DNA of 64,000 bases from assembly GCA_963669155.1 (NCBI GenBank), contig OZ022581.1:11505997-11569996 (forward strand), given 5' to 3'. This DNA comes from Arbacia lixula (lineage: Eukaryota > Echinodermata > Echinoidea > Arbacioida > Arbaciidae). The position numbers were made by a program, and so were the translations under genes. The notes under the pieces are model-generated. The model was not told where the DNA came from. It was given only the letters and a program-made list of their open reading frames with translations, and did not search any database. Shown here in pieces: positions 27,332 through 38,276 of the stretch. Positions within the stretch are counted from its first letter, which is position 1, and each line of letters starts with the position of its first letter.

Positions 27332-28397
27332 TACATATAATAGTACATTCAAAACATGTCTACAAAGACAGCTTTCTATAAAGACCACCTGTCTGTACAG
27401 ACCACTCAAGTTGAGTCTCTTCAAAGCAGTTTGCCTGTAATACAGTAGACCATTTCCGTTGTGTATGCAAACGTTATGCACTTCTTTCAAACAATGTTAC
27501 TGTTGGTGACCCCAAAGCTTGTCCGAAGTTTGGCTGAGGAGTAACAATTAATATATTCAAGGTGCATTCCACCCGTTGATACTGAATCACTAGATGCAGG
27601 TGATTGTTAAAATGTGTTACTATGTCATTAGGGAGAATGTTGTGTTCCGGTATACCTTACGAAAATGGTCTATTGCACCAGTATAAAAAAAACCTTTTTT
27701 TTTTTTTTCTTTTTCCGGTTTCCCTTGAGATAGTCTTCACAGAACATTTGTCTGTACAACTATCACTGGTTTTACACTCAACTCTATCACTGGACACACA
27801 TTACATTACAATACTGAAATTAATTGTAAATTGAACAGCACACATTTTACATGAGCAACTGCACAATAAGACTTTGTTAATCTTGCAGCACTACAGTCCA
27901 TTAGAGTAATTAAATAATCAACAGTAACGGACAATTGTTGTGTATAATACATGTCATTGAGGATCGATTTCATAAGAATCACTGCAGCTGCATAAATAAT
28001 CTTCTTTCAAGGAACATCTGTTTATATAGAAATGTACTGGATCATGATCAATAAAGTACAAACTGGTTAGTACAAAATACATATATATATAAAATTCTGA
28101 TTCAAATATAAAGTTCCTATATCTAATATAAATTGACATACATGTATCTTTCACACATCATGATTTCAGCAAATTATTCTTTTTTTCTGTTTTTCAATCC
28201 TTTTGTTTACAAGGACACACCAAACAGATTTTACCATCAAACTAACGTTTGTTTTCATCTGGCAGCAACGCACATTTCTAGATGTGCAAGCATTTGACAC
28301 ACACACTATTTTGGTACTGCACCATGTGCAAGTACAACATTCCACTGTCCCATATTCCAATGAAATATTCTTTTGTAATAGAACAGGCTAAAATACA

Positions 28398-28750
28398 ACA
28401 AGGAGTATACATTGTGTTTAAAAGTAAATCAAACAATACTGCTATTTCCTTATCTAAAAGAATAAGTTCTGTTACATTTGGCTATTAAGGTTGAACTTAA
28501 AGTCCAGCTAGTAAAGACAAGGAGTATACCTGTGTGTTTAAGAGTAAATCTAACAATACTGCTATTTCTTTTTCTGAAAGAATAAGTTATTTTACATTTG
28601 GCTATTAAGGTTGAACTTAAAGTCCAGGTAGTAAAGTACAACAAGGAGTATGCATGTGTGTTTAAGAGTAAATCTAACAATACCGCCTATTTCTTTTTCT
28701 AAAAGAATAAGTTCTCTTACATTCGGCTAAGGTTGAACCTCAAGTTCAGG
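28398..28750. repeat. Tandem repeat, three ~120-bp units
   Basis: AACAAGGAGTATACATTGTG (about 28398), ACAAGGAGTATACCTGTGTG (about 28517) and AACAAGGAGTATGCATGTGT (about 28641) begin successive units. Each continues through AAAGAATAAGTT and GGTTGAACTTAAAGTCCAG. The units differ by scattered substitutions. The array lies between the NDRG and TMEM64 coding regions. Confidence 0.88.
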
Positions 28751-29045
28751 TTCAGTGTTCCCGAATGATACATGCATTCATGGCACATCCATTGCACATA
28801 CCACGTGGAGTGACAGCATTGCACTGAGCATGCTGAGTGGGCTATGTTGTTCAATCCACTCTTTACTGCGCCCGCATATATGCGAGCTGGCTTTTAACCA
28901 CTCAGACACTGAGCAGGGCAACTCCTGCATAATCTGCCAATAGACAACAGGTGATGAAAAAGTTCAAAATATAAAGGGGATGATTAAGCCACATCCATTT
29001 GGTTACTGCAGTTCTATGGCAAGTTTGAAGATCCTAACTGGACCA

Positions 29046-29229
29046 GACGGGTGTTTCACAAAGCTGTTCGTAAGTCACGAACGGCTTTATGAGCGACTGG
29101 TGATCCCTTCTTGTGCTACATGTGATACCACACTTTGTTCATTAAGAATCTGATTTAGCACAAGAAAGGATCACTAGTCGTTCGTAGAGTCATTCGTAAC
29201 TTATGAACAGCTTGGTGAAACACCCCCCA
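29046..29229. mobile_element. MITE with GGGTGTTTCAC termini, copy 1
   Basis: An inverted repeat of ~184 bp. GGGTGTTTCACAAAGCTGTT at the left pairs with CAGCTTGGTGAAACACCCCC at the right. The internal segments TTCTTGTGCTACATGTG and GCACAAGAAAGGATCAC also pair. The same family occurs at 45116-45431. Confidence 0.8.
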
Positions 29230-29775
29230 GGATTCACAATGCCAGAAAATCTAACCATGAGCAGCATGTGCCTTTTAGAGGTGATGACCCAGAGACAAAA
29301 CGTAAATGAGTTCTTTGTAAGATAAACACACATATCTTCAATATTCACTAATAAAGAAAAACAAGTTTGGTCAAAAGGTTTGCAAATCCTGAATATCATC
29401 CCTGAATCATGTATCATGATTTTATCCTCAGTGGGATACAATGAGGACAAAAGGTAGTGAGAGACAACCTGCAAATGCAGCCAGACACCCTAAATACCAG
29501 GTGTTACTGAATACCAGCAGCTTACAAAGAGAGCTAGTCTATAATAATAGTTCCCTGCTATACCATACTATACAGACAGACAGACACAGACAGACAGACA
29601 AACAGACAATAAGAAATCAAAGTTTACAGCCATTGCAAAATTATGAGAAAAATATTCACACAAAACTCCAAAAAGGGTCACCAAGTCATAAACTCTTCAT
29701 GTCCTCAAGTTCTTTCCACCGTTTCAAATCTGATGCTCTGTAGAAGTATTGCTCATACTGTTTGCTGACTCCCAG

Positions 29776-32700
29776 TCATACGACATATACTCCATGGCAC
29801 GGATGTTCACTGCAAGTGGAATCTATGTGCTTACACGCATTCCCATTCATCAATCCGTGTTCAGTGTCTTTAAGACGGGGCGAGGTTGGTTCTTGTGTTA
29901 TTGGTGTGTCTCCCTCGTGTGGTGCAGAGTCAGACAGCTCCACATGATGTTTATCCAGCTTTCTGTGCAGCGCCCTCTGTGCCACCTTAATCACGTAGAC
30001 CGAGAGGAAAAAGCTGATGAATACCTGGGAAGGGAGACAGGAGGATAAAGAGGAATAAGAGAAAAATAAATATCATAAGCAAATCGGAACAATATAAAAT
30101 CAAACGAGACATACTTGTGGACAAGTATAAGGTGGTCTTGCAGGTAAACTTTAACGTATGACCTCAAATGACCTTTGACCTTATCCTGTGACCTCCAACG
30201 GTACCATAACATGAAGGTACCCCCAGTGCATCTATGACCCAAGTTAGGTTGTAATCCAAGCAACCCATGTGAAGTTATTTGTCAAAAGAGAGTCTTGCAG
30301 GTAAACTTTAACGTATGACCTCAAATGACCTTTGACCTTATCCTGTGACCTCCAACGGTACCATAACATGAAGGTACCCCCAGTGCATCTATGACCCAAG
30401 TTAGGTTGTAATCCAAGCAACCTATGTGAAGTTATTTGTCAAAAGAGAGTCTTGCAGGTAAACTTTAACATAGAAAAAGAGAGTCTTGCACATACTCTTT
30501 AATATATGACCTCAAATGACCTTTGACATCATCACATGACCTCTGACAACACCATAACATGAAGATACCCCTAGTGCTTCTATCAACCAAGTGTGGCTGC
30601 CATTGCTGTAACAGTTGCCAAGTTATGGATCATAAGAGAGTCTTGCAGGTAAACTTTAACATTTGTGACGGACGACGGACGGACGACGGACGGACGACGG
30701 ACGGACGCCATTTGGATCCCTTAGTCTCGCCTTCACCTCCGGTAGGCGAGACAAAAATTGAGAAATTAGAAAAATCGCGGAGTTAGGGGACAAGGACAAT
30801 AGGACCATTTGGCTTTTGGTACGGTTGCTAGGTAACTTTCACCCTAACTTCGCGATTTTTTAAGCCCAATGAGAATGGCACTTATTTTTAAACTTGGATA
30901 AAAAAAAGCCTGGAAGCCAGCCAATCAGTGTTCTGTAGGAGGGGTTAGCACACCTGAGCAATGAGAAAGGCTGATGAAGACTGCTGTTCCTTGATGTCCT
31001 GGACGGAGCGCAGCGTTGACCCCATGTAGGAGTTCAGGAACTGGGTCGGTATTAGGCCTATAAATGATGCCATCATGAACGTTGGCGCTGGCACTTTGGA
31101 CAGCTACACAAGAAACATAAATAGGGGGAAAACAAGGGTGATACACATCTATCTTGGATAAAAAGTCTAGTATCAACCAGGGCCATGTTCAAGATTCATT
31201 TAATTGTCTATATAAAAATACAGAAAATTGGCCTCCACTTGCAAGAAGATACAAAAGAATGACATAAATTGACACAAAATAACACAAAATGTAATCAGTG
31301 CATTGAATAACAAAAATGTACATAATTACACAAAATACAGAAGGAGGAAAACCTTATTAAATCTCATGAAATACCTGCATGGCTGGCTAGTTCCCAAGAG
31401 CACAATTTGACTATGTTGCATATGTTGCATATAGGTTTTCAATTATTGTGACTTACCATCAATGGTAAATACCATGGGAACAGCCAATGAGCTCTCATTA
31501 TTGCATATATTGCCATGGGAGGTATCATTAATGGGAAGTTACAATAACTGAAAAACTATATGCAATGGGGCCCAGTGCTGGCATATAGGTGTCATGAGTT
31601 GACCAGGCAATGCACTATTCCAAGCACTTAAATGGTATAAAGAGCTTTTAAGAGACTTGAGTTTTCTCATTGAAAATATCATCTCATTTGTTTTGTTATG
31701 TATCAATATCACATTTTTTTAATATTACAGGGTATTTTTCATCCAATCCTCTCAAGCCGTTTTTTAAGTGACTCTGCTACTTTGTCAGTTTTTGGTTGCT
31801 TCTTATGAAGTGGAAATGAAACAAATGTACTCACTGCGAAAACTCCATTTTGGATGCCGAATGGGATGGGAGTCAATCTCGTCAGCGCGATCACCTGGAA
31901 CCCGTGCTCACTCTCCACCACCTGCACAATCACCTCCAGCTTGTCGTTCATCAACTTGTTCCGGATCACCGAGCTCAGCAGTGTCCTGCACACGAGGAAC
32001 GCGCAGGCCGAGCCGATCGCCACGGAGATGACGACGACGCAGGTGCCGAAGGCGGGGCCGAAGCGGTATCCTGCGACGATGTTGACCAGGATGTAGCCCC
32101 AGGTCATGGGGAAGGAGAGGAAGGTGAAGAGGATGAGGAAGACCAGGAAGCTCTCGGCATCCCCGGACTCCAACAGCCACCCAAGAATCAGCTCCACCTG
32201 GTTCAATGGGAGGAAACAAATCAAATATAAAAATAAATAACCTCCCTCTATACATGTGCGTGTGTGTGGGGGGGGGGGTACATTTAGCTCCACTTGGTTT
32301 AATGGAAGGAAACGATTCATCATTTTGTGAGTGGAATGAAAAAAAGAGGCTCAAAATCAGGTATGCAAATAATTAACTATTTGTGGGTGTGCCACAAGAA
32401 ATAGCTCCATCTGGTGTAATGTAACAAAGGGGAACTACATGTATCTTATCATGATAGAAGTGAAGAGAGATGCAAATAAGAAAGCTCTGATACCCTGTCA
32501 TACAGAAGAACATTAAACAAATTTGTGGAAAGAGTAAAAGTTACCATTCTCCTATGTAACTTCACAAGTACGATCAGAAACTAGTTACTACCAAAACCCT
32601 AAGAAAATAACTATGAGGGGAAATTAAGCTTCAAAGAGCTGGGCCCTACATGCGTTCACACCCATCTTTTCAATTGTCTTTGGTTGTGCATATATTGAAA

Positions 32701-33661
32701 AAATAAACACTGCTAATGGGTCATTATTGATAAAATCCAGCTTACTATCATAATGCAACATAACATGCTAAAACCTATATGATTTCCTTATTTTGAACCA
32801 GCCCCACAACTATGGCACATGTTTTGAATCACAATATTCATCAGGTCACATGGGTGCCAATGCATTTCCTTTTATTCCTTTATGTGCCATGTAAGAGTTA
32901 CAGTGTAAGCATAAATACCAACCTTAGCCCCCCCCCCCCCCCCCCCAAAAAAAAAAGGAGAAGAAAACAGAAAGATATAGAACAAAGTACACCAGTGAGT
33001 TGAAAACAAATGTGTAACAAGAGAATCAATGCAATATCAATTTGAATCCCTCAAAAATCAAATTAAAAACTTTTTTTTTTCCATCTAACTTTTAATAGAA
33101 GGGAAGGAGCCAAAGAGAGTTGATAAAAAGCTTGCAATAATTGCATACCACATTGAGCATAAAACAAAGAAATACTGTATTGCTTCATTCCATCAATTAT
33201 ATCCCATTGGTTGGCAGTTCTGTAATGGTAATATCATTTGTATGTTTATAACTATACAATAATTGATAACATCTGATATGGCATATGTAGTGAAGTCTCA
33301 CCTCTTGTTGAAATAGCAGGAAGGTGGTGAGCCCAATAAGAGAGATTGCTGAATACGTTGTAATCCTAGGGCACACTTTACAGCATGGCAGCTTCCCCAG
33401 AGTCAGCGAGACACACGATCCTTGACCCCCACCCCCAGCACCCACCACGCCCCTCGAGCAGCAACACATCAGCCGCCGGCAACAGGCCACGCCCCCGCAC
33501 AACTGTCCCATGCTCCCCACGGTTGTAGTTGTTGTCCCTGTGGCAGTGGTGGTGGCTGTGGCCGCAACTCCGCCAGTCTGTAGGCAACTATGGCAGCAAC
33601 CACACGTATGGGCGCCTTGCCTTGCTGCCCCGATGCACAGACACACTCCCTTCAGAACCAT
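29776..33661 (-). CDS. TMEM64: TMEM64-like VTT/DedA-domain membrane protein, 4 coding exons, 373 aa
   Basis: Minus-strand exons, all phase 0 with GT-AG sites: 33661-33302, 32197-31835, 31103-30954 and 30024-29776 (TGA). Start: the first in-frame ATG, at 33661. The N-terminal ~100 residues are Cys- and Gly/Thr-rich with CC clusters, which might be lipidated (inference). Family hallmarks follow: a hydrophobic FLSFPMTWGYILVNI segment, GYRFGPAFG, then ARLTPIPF-like LTRLTPIPFGIQNGVF, and IGLIPTQFLNSYMGSTLR, closely matching vertebrate TMEM64 (about 380 aa). A last membrane segment (FISFFLSVYVIKV) precedes a polar tail. The VTT family includes TMEM41B and VMP1, ER membrane proteins involved in lipid scrambling and autophagy. 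TMEM64 itself has been linked to ER calcium handling and Wnt signalling. The exon 2 acceptor is tandemly duplicated in the upstream intron. Confidence 0.93.
30105..30756. mobile_element. Composite element: tandem ~157-bp repeats, ACGG minisatellite, terminal hairpins
   Basis: It starts with a hairpin-capable ATACTTGTGGACAAGTAT (about 30111) and AGGTGGTCT. Units beginning GTCTTGCAGGTAAACTTTAA then repeat at 30135, 30292 and 30449, with diverged starts at 30483 and 30638. Each full unit holds ATGACCTTTGACCT. The right end is a (GACGGAC)n minisatellite at about 30664-30705, then the hairpin GTCTCGCC...GGCGAGAC (30724-30752). It lies in the last TMEM64 intron. The start motif is shared with the element at 38277. 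Confidence 0.8.
30757..30888. mobile_element. Truncated MITE of the CCATTCTCATTGGGC family
   Basis: It matches the full copy at 34841-35010 from AAATTGAGAAATTAGAAAAA to TTTTTTAAGCCCAATGAGAA. It lacks the left terminal CCATTCTCATTGGGC, which is replaced by the end of the neighbouring composite element. The junction suggests that the composite element inserted into or deleted part of this MITE. Confidence 0.7.
31420..31573. mobile_element. MITE with TTGCATATAG...CTATATGCAA termini
   Basis: The left arm TTGCATATAGGTTTTCAATT and the right arm AACTGAAAAACTATATGCAA pair, as do internal CATCAATGG and CATTAATGG segments. It is ~154 bp, lies in the TMEM64 intron next to exon 2, and is distantly similar to the nested element at 24012-24169. 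Confidence 0.7.
32189..32430 (-). repeat. Three tandem copies of the TMEM64 exon 2 acceptor boundary
   Basis: On the plus strand, AGCTCCACCTGGTTCAATGG (32190, the real exon 2 start plus acceptor) is followed by AGCTCCACTTGGTTTAATGG (about 32286) and AGCTCCATCTGGTGTAATG (about 32403). Read on the minus strand, the first extra copy still encodes LPLNQVEL and retains an AG at the equivalent acceptor position. Spacing is about 97 and 117 bp. A G homopolymer and TG repeats lie between copies. Confidence 0.82.
32431..33301. other. First TMEM64 intron, remainder
   Basis: AT-rich intron sequence with a C homopolymer at about 32927-32946 followed by an A tract. Nothing else recognised. Confidence 0.5.
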
Positions 33662-35940
33662 CGTCTGGCAAATCACAGACACACTGCCACATGCGAAGGC
33701 TAGATTACTCAATTACGCTATTGTCTTAGGTCTCTGGCTGCTTATCCTTTATCTCCACTCGCTATCACATTTTACAAACAAAAGTTTGTACACTTTTGAC
33801 ATTAGATCTTAAAAAAACAACAGACAGTAAGGCTCAGACTTATATTCCAGTCCACTCCTGTCGAATTTCAGATTAATGTGAATCGCAGAGCTCAAAGGTC
33901 CATCTTGGTTGAATGATCCACATGCATCATCAATTGTTCATTGTGAAGAATAGATAAGAGATGTTCCTTCAAAGCACAATCACAAAGAGAGTGCAGAGGC
34001 AAACTTTACACACATGTACACAGAGCAGTCAGCTGTTTAGAGTAATGCCACAAGCCACTCGGTATAAACAGCATACTTGGGAGGACAGGGAGAGTGAAGC
34101 TATCCTGTCATCAGAAATTGTGCCACGTGAACCCAACGGCCTTGTTCTCTTGATCTTGGCATTAGACAGTTGTTTCATGCTGAGCTCCTCCTCCAACTTT
34201 CCAGGCAAAAAAAAAAAAGTGTCCATGCAAAACAAAGAATGTTGAGTAAGTTCTGTGGCACACAGAATCAGGAGAAAATCTGCAAAGAATAGTGCATATG
34301 GAAAGAATGAAAGGAGTCATTGCAAAATCAAATATACGTTTCATTTGCCATTTGTTTATTGAGTATAAATATGAAGGGGTGAGTATTTTTTTGCAAACAA
34401 TAGTAACTGACAGGGCTAGCACAATTTACAGAGTGACATGATGGACTACCTCTATTTTAGAAACAATTAGTGATATAAATAACTTTAATAGATTGCTTTA
34501 ACTTAAATAATGCTTAAATTTCAAGTTGTGTCTATATTTTTTCCAACAATCTACCATATAATGCTTAAAGGGAATATACTGTACAGGGAAGAAAAAAAAA
34601 GCCTTTAAAAAGGTGATCGTGAGCAATCTTCTTGCCAATGGTCTTAAATTCATGTACTGTCCATTTTAGAAACTTGCTGAAAGTTATTTGCTCTCAGATG
34701 ATCTACATTTGGAGAAATTAGTGATTAAACCACAAATCCTCAAATTGTTCGGCCAAAACATTCGGCGGATTTGGGATTTAATCAATAAGGGCATACACAT
34801 TCAAACACGGGCAGCTGCTACACGTAAGAGACATAAAAGTACCATTCTCATTGGGCTTTAAAAAATTGTGAAGTTAGAAAAATCGTGAAGTTAGGGGACA
34901 GGGACAAAAGAACCATTCGGTTTTTGGTACAGTTGCTAGGCAATGTTCACCCTAACTTCATGATTTTTCTAACTTTGTGATTTTTTAAGCCTAATGAGAA
35001 TGGCACTATTGGGTATATTATGCATAACAATATGATTGACATACTTCATTTGTTAAACAACAAGTCATGAATGTTATAGTAGAGAAGCAATAATTCATGG
35101 GTGATTACTTCAATTATATGTATTACAGGAGCTTACAGAAAATGTCCCTGAACATCCATTCTAGAAACCCCACAGCTGTTCACACTATGTGTAATCACAT
35201 AACACAGCCCACTGCAGTGTGTTTTTAATATAAAGAGTACTAATATGGTTAAGTGCAATTTACATTTAGATTGTAGAGTAATTGTATTGCATGTATATAC
35301 TACATAGCATTCAAGTTTGCTACCAGCATAAAAAGAGGACATCTGACAAATGGCTGAAATATTATAAACCTGTGGAGTCATATAAGTACTTTGACCTAAA
35401 ATGTAATTTTTAAAAACATTTCAGTTCAATTCAAATGGTTGATTGCAATTCGTGACCTGGTGTCTGGTATGAAATTGGTGTACAGGTACGCTAATGGCTA
35501 TGAGATTGATACCCACATGAATTGTTACAAGGTCATTTTGAGTTTTCTGCAATGTTTTTGCACTACATACAAGGTTATTTACAGGTAAATCAAAGTGTTT
35601 TAGCAATACATATAAATCAGTCTCACTATGCAGCATATGCATAAAACTTCAGGGTTCTTGCCAATGAGTATCGCCAGTGTCTATAGCAGATTATTTGTTC
35701 ACCATTTTTCACAAGTAATATTTAAGGAAGCTGTTATTGGATATTTCAAGTACGGATATTAATGGTCAAGAGATATGTCACGCAGCCACCTAAACAACTT
35801 TTTTCATTGCATTTCCTTCTCTTAAAAAACACATTCTATTCATTTAATACATCAAATTTAATCACAATTTTCTCCTGTATATCCAAACCAGTGACACTGA
35901 CATGAAATCCATTCTGGGGCTGTGAAAGGGAGACACTACA
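33662..35940. other. TMEM64 5' flank and intergenic sequence
   Basis: It contains the presumed 5' UTR and promoter of TMEM64 (minus strand). The frame is open upstream of the chosen ATG to about 33712 but without another ATG. No core promoter element could be supported. The rest is AT-rich with one MITE at 34841-35010. Confidence 0.4.
34841..35010. mobile_element. Full-length MITE, termini CCATTCTCATTGGGCTT
   Basis: A ~170-bp inverted repeat. The left end ACCATTCTCATTGGGCTTTA is mirrored by TTAAGCCTAATGAGAATGG at the right. Inner pairs are GAAGTTAGAAAAATCGTGAA and TTCATGATTTTTCTAAC. A truncated relative lies at 30757-30888. Confidence 0.85.
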
Positions 35941-36161
35941 CACACTACAGCTCAAAGGAATTGGCATAGGGAAAGGGAAAGGGAAAGGGTAGAAAGGGAA
36001 GGAACCACAGTTTTAAACCGCGGTATATTTTGTCCAGTTCAGCATGAAACATGACGCTTTTAAGGCTGAACTGGACAAAATAAACCGCGGTTTAAAACTG
36101 AGGCTCCTTCCCTTTCTTCCCTTTCCCTTTCCCTATGCCAATTCCTTTGAGCTATAGTGTG
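35941..36161. mobile_element. Foldback MITE, GGGAAA-rich, copy 1 of 3
   Basis: A near-perfect ~221-bp palindrome. It starts CACACTACAGCTCAAAGGAA and ends with its inverse, TTCCTTTGAGCTATAGTGTG. The arms carry (GGGAAA)n/(TTTCCC)n, AAACCGCGGT and GTCCAGTTCAGCATG. The loop is only a few bases near 36060. Confidence 0.93.
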
Positions 36162-36390
36162 CAAGCTGTATAAACAGTTGGGGAGATGGTAAACAAACTG
36201 CTATACCATGAATAATACATATCAATTGTGCAAAAATGTATTGACTAGCTGGCATACAAACTGAGCAGTACCCACAGACCACACAGCACCTGAATCAATC
36301 AATCTTTATAACAAGGCAATAGGCTTGTTGCATGAGCACCTGGGAGCTACATGTACATTGTACACACAGTGTGTATGGTATACTTTATAC

Positions 36391-36498
36391 TGTAAATTAT
36401 TCACATGGCATGGTACATTGTAAATTATTCACAGTGTGGTACATTGTAAATTATTCACAGTGTGGTACATTGTAAATTATTCACACGGTATGGTACAC
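36391..36498. repeat. Tandem 26-bp repeat, about four units
   Basis: TGTAAATTATTCACAGTGTG and GTACAT recur about four times at 26-32-bp spacing, ending exactly where foldback copy 2 begins (GGTACAC). Confidence 0.85.
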
Positions 36499-36726
36499 AA
36501 CAGCTCAAAGAAATTGGCATAGGGAAAGGGAAGAAAGGGAAGGACCCGCAGTTGTAAACCGCAGTATATTTTGTCCAGTTCAGCATGAAACACGATGCTT
36601 TAGCCTAAAAAGCATGCTTCATGCTGAACTGGACAAAATATACCACGGTTCAAAACTGCGGCTCCTTCCCTTTCTTCCCTTTCCCTTTCCCTTTCCCTAT
36701 GCCAATTCCTTTGAGCTGTAGTGTAC
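36493..36726. mobile_element. Foldback MITE, GGGAAA-rich, copy 2 of 3
   Basis: The same palindromic family as at 35941, with ends GTACACAACAGCTCAAAG and CTTTGAGCTGTAGTGTAC. Both arms are complete, with GTCCAGTTCAGCATGAA and TTCATGCTGAACTGGAC meeting near 36610. Confidence 0.93.
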
Positions 36727-37180
36727 ATACCAATACTATGCAGCATGTGCATGGAACTTCACATACACTGTACCCTGTTCGATCATTCCGAGGCTCCGAG
36801 CCACCAGGAAGGAATCTACATGTAAATTCCACACAATCAATCAATATTGGCTGTTAATCACTGGCCCTTCGAGGTGTCAATATGTTTCTAAATATGTCTT
36901 TGTTAACTGCTCAAGCACAAACACCATACCTAATAACAATTTATAAGCTATAGTTCATACTCCTTTTAAAAATGTATTGCAGTACCAGTATTTGAAGAAA
37001 CATGCAAAGTGTAATTTTTTTAAATTAACTTTTTCAAACCCAAAGGACCTCTTTAAATCAACAGTCTGATTGTAGTATCTTCCTTGATGTATGCTTGTAT
37101 CTAGTAGCTAAAATTATGATTATTAAGTTACTTGATGTAATAAAGAATAGCAAAAGGTTAAAGGACTTATCTCAATATAT
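36727..37180. other. Spacer between foldback copies
   Basis: AT-rich sequence between copies 2 and 3 of the foldback. Nothing recognised. Confidence 0.5.
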
Positions 37181-37330
37181 ACTACAGCTCAAAGGAATTG
37201 GCATAGGGAAAGGGAAAGGGAAGAAAGGGAAGGACCCACAGTTTTGAACCACGGCTTATTTTGTCCAGTTCAGCATGAAACATGATGCTTTTGAGGCTAA
37301 TGCATCGTGTTTCATGCTGAACTGGACAAA
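37181..37330. mobile_element. Foldback MITE, GGGAAA-rich, copy 3 of 3, right arm truncated
   Basis: It starts ACTACAGCTCAAAGGAATTG like the other copies and reaches the palindrome centre. It stops in the right arm after CTGAACTGGACAAA at 37330. The outer (TTTCCC)n half of the right arm is missing. Confidence 0.88.
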
Positions 37331-38276
37331 GTGTATGCAACTGAAAGCACTAAAAATTGTTTTTAATTCCTTTCTGCTTTTGAGTTTAACATTTCTAATT
37401 TATTTCTTATTGTTTAATCTAAAAATATAGTATTTTACATTATATGCATCCTAACATGCACTGACAATGTTGTTTTTAACATCATAATCTAATCAAGCTA
37501 TCATTTTCAGATATTTGTGTTGCATTTGAAAAATATAGTTTTAGAGGACTTCTTGCTAGACTACAAAGTGGGATATATCTAATTTGATGTTGATCTCAAA
37601 ATTCATATTTTATAAACTATTTGCTCTAAATCTTGCAGTTTTTGAGCTCCAAGCAATGGGAAATAGGATTTTCAAGTGTGATCACTAAAAAGAATGTGTA
37701 TACACTTATTTTAACAAGCACTTAAATTTATGGTATATTCTTTCATAAAATATCATTAACACTCTCAGTGTCATGTCATGCAAAGACCACATTCTTACTC
37801 ACTTGTCTGAAAAAGGAAATACACAGAGGATTAAATAACAAAGGTCCTTTGTGTAGACATGATCAAATTCTGAAGATGACAAAATTGCACAAACCACAAG
37901 AACAGTACATTTTTGTGAAGTGTGAAATTGTGCAAAAATTGTACAAAAAATACACGCAATGCAACCAACATTGAAATTAAACAATCAGAAAGATTTGTGG
38001 AAATTTCATCAGCAATCAGGGAGATGTCTATCAAATGCATGTCACAACCTAATGACAATCATCTCTCAATAATCAGGGAGATTGGGTGATGTGATGAAAT
38101 GCATCATCATTAGTGGGATAAAAAAAACATGGATTTTAGTAAATAAAGTAATTGTTAGTTCTCTCAAAATTGCTTAAAAAGTGCCAAGAGAATGAAGTGT
38201 GCCAGTAAACATGATGTACATGTATATATTAACAATGGACTGTTAATGCCAGTTTTGACCTGATTCAAATTTATAC
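37331..38276. other. Intergenic sequence, nothing recognised
   Basis: AT-rich sequence between two mobile elements. Short open frames near 37768-38058 overlap on both strands and show no recognisable protein feature. Confidence 0.45.

Larger units (their letters stand above)
23041..29775. other. Region between the NDRG and TMEM64 3' ends, containing MITEs
   Basis: No coding exon could be supported. The stretch holds a CA-rich microsatellite (about 23297-23330), nested foldbacks (23893-24207), a Tc1-type MITE (26731-27331), a tandem array (28398-28750) and another MITE (29046-29229), plus an ACAG microsatellite at about 29575-29610. Part of the right side must be the TMEM64 3' UTR on the minus strand, but I cannot fix its end. 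Confidence 0.5.

Noticed and set aside
28398-28750. Spaced direct repeats resembling a CRISPR array
   Set aside because: The units are ~120-bp contiguous tandem repeats in animal DNA without short repeats and unique spacers.
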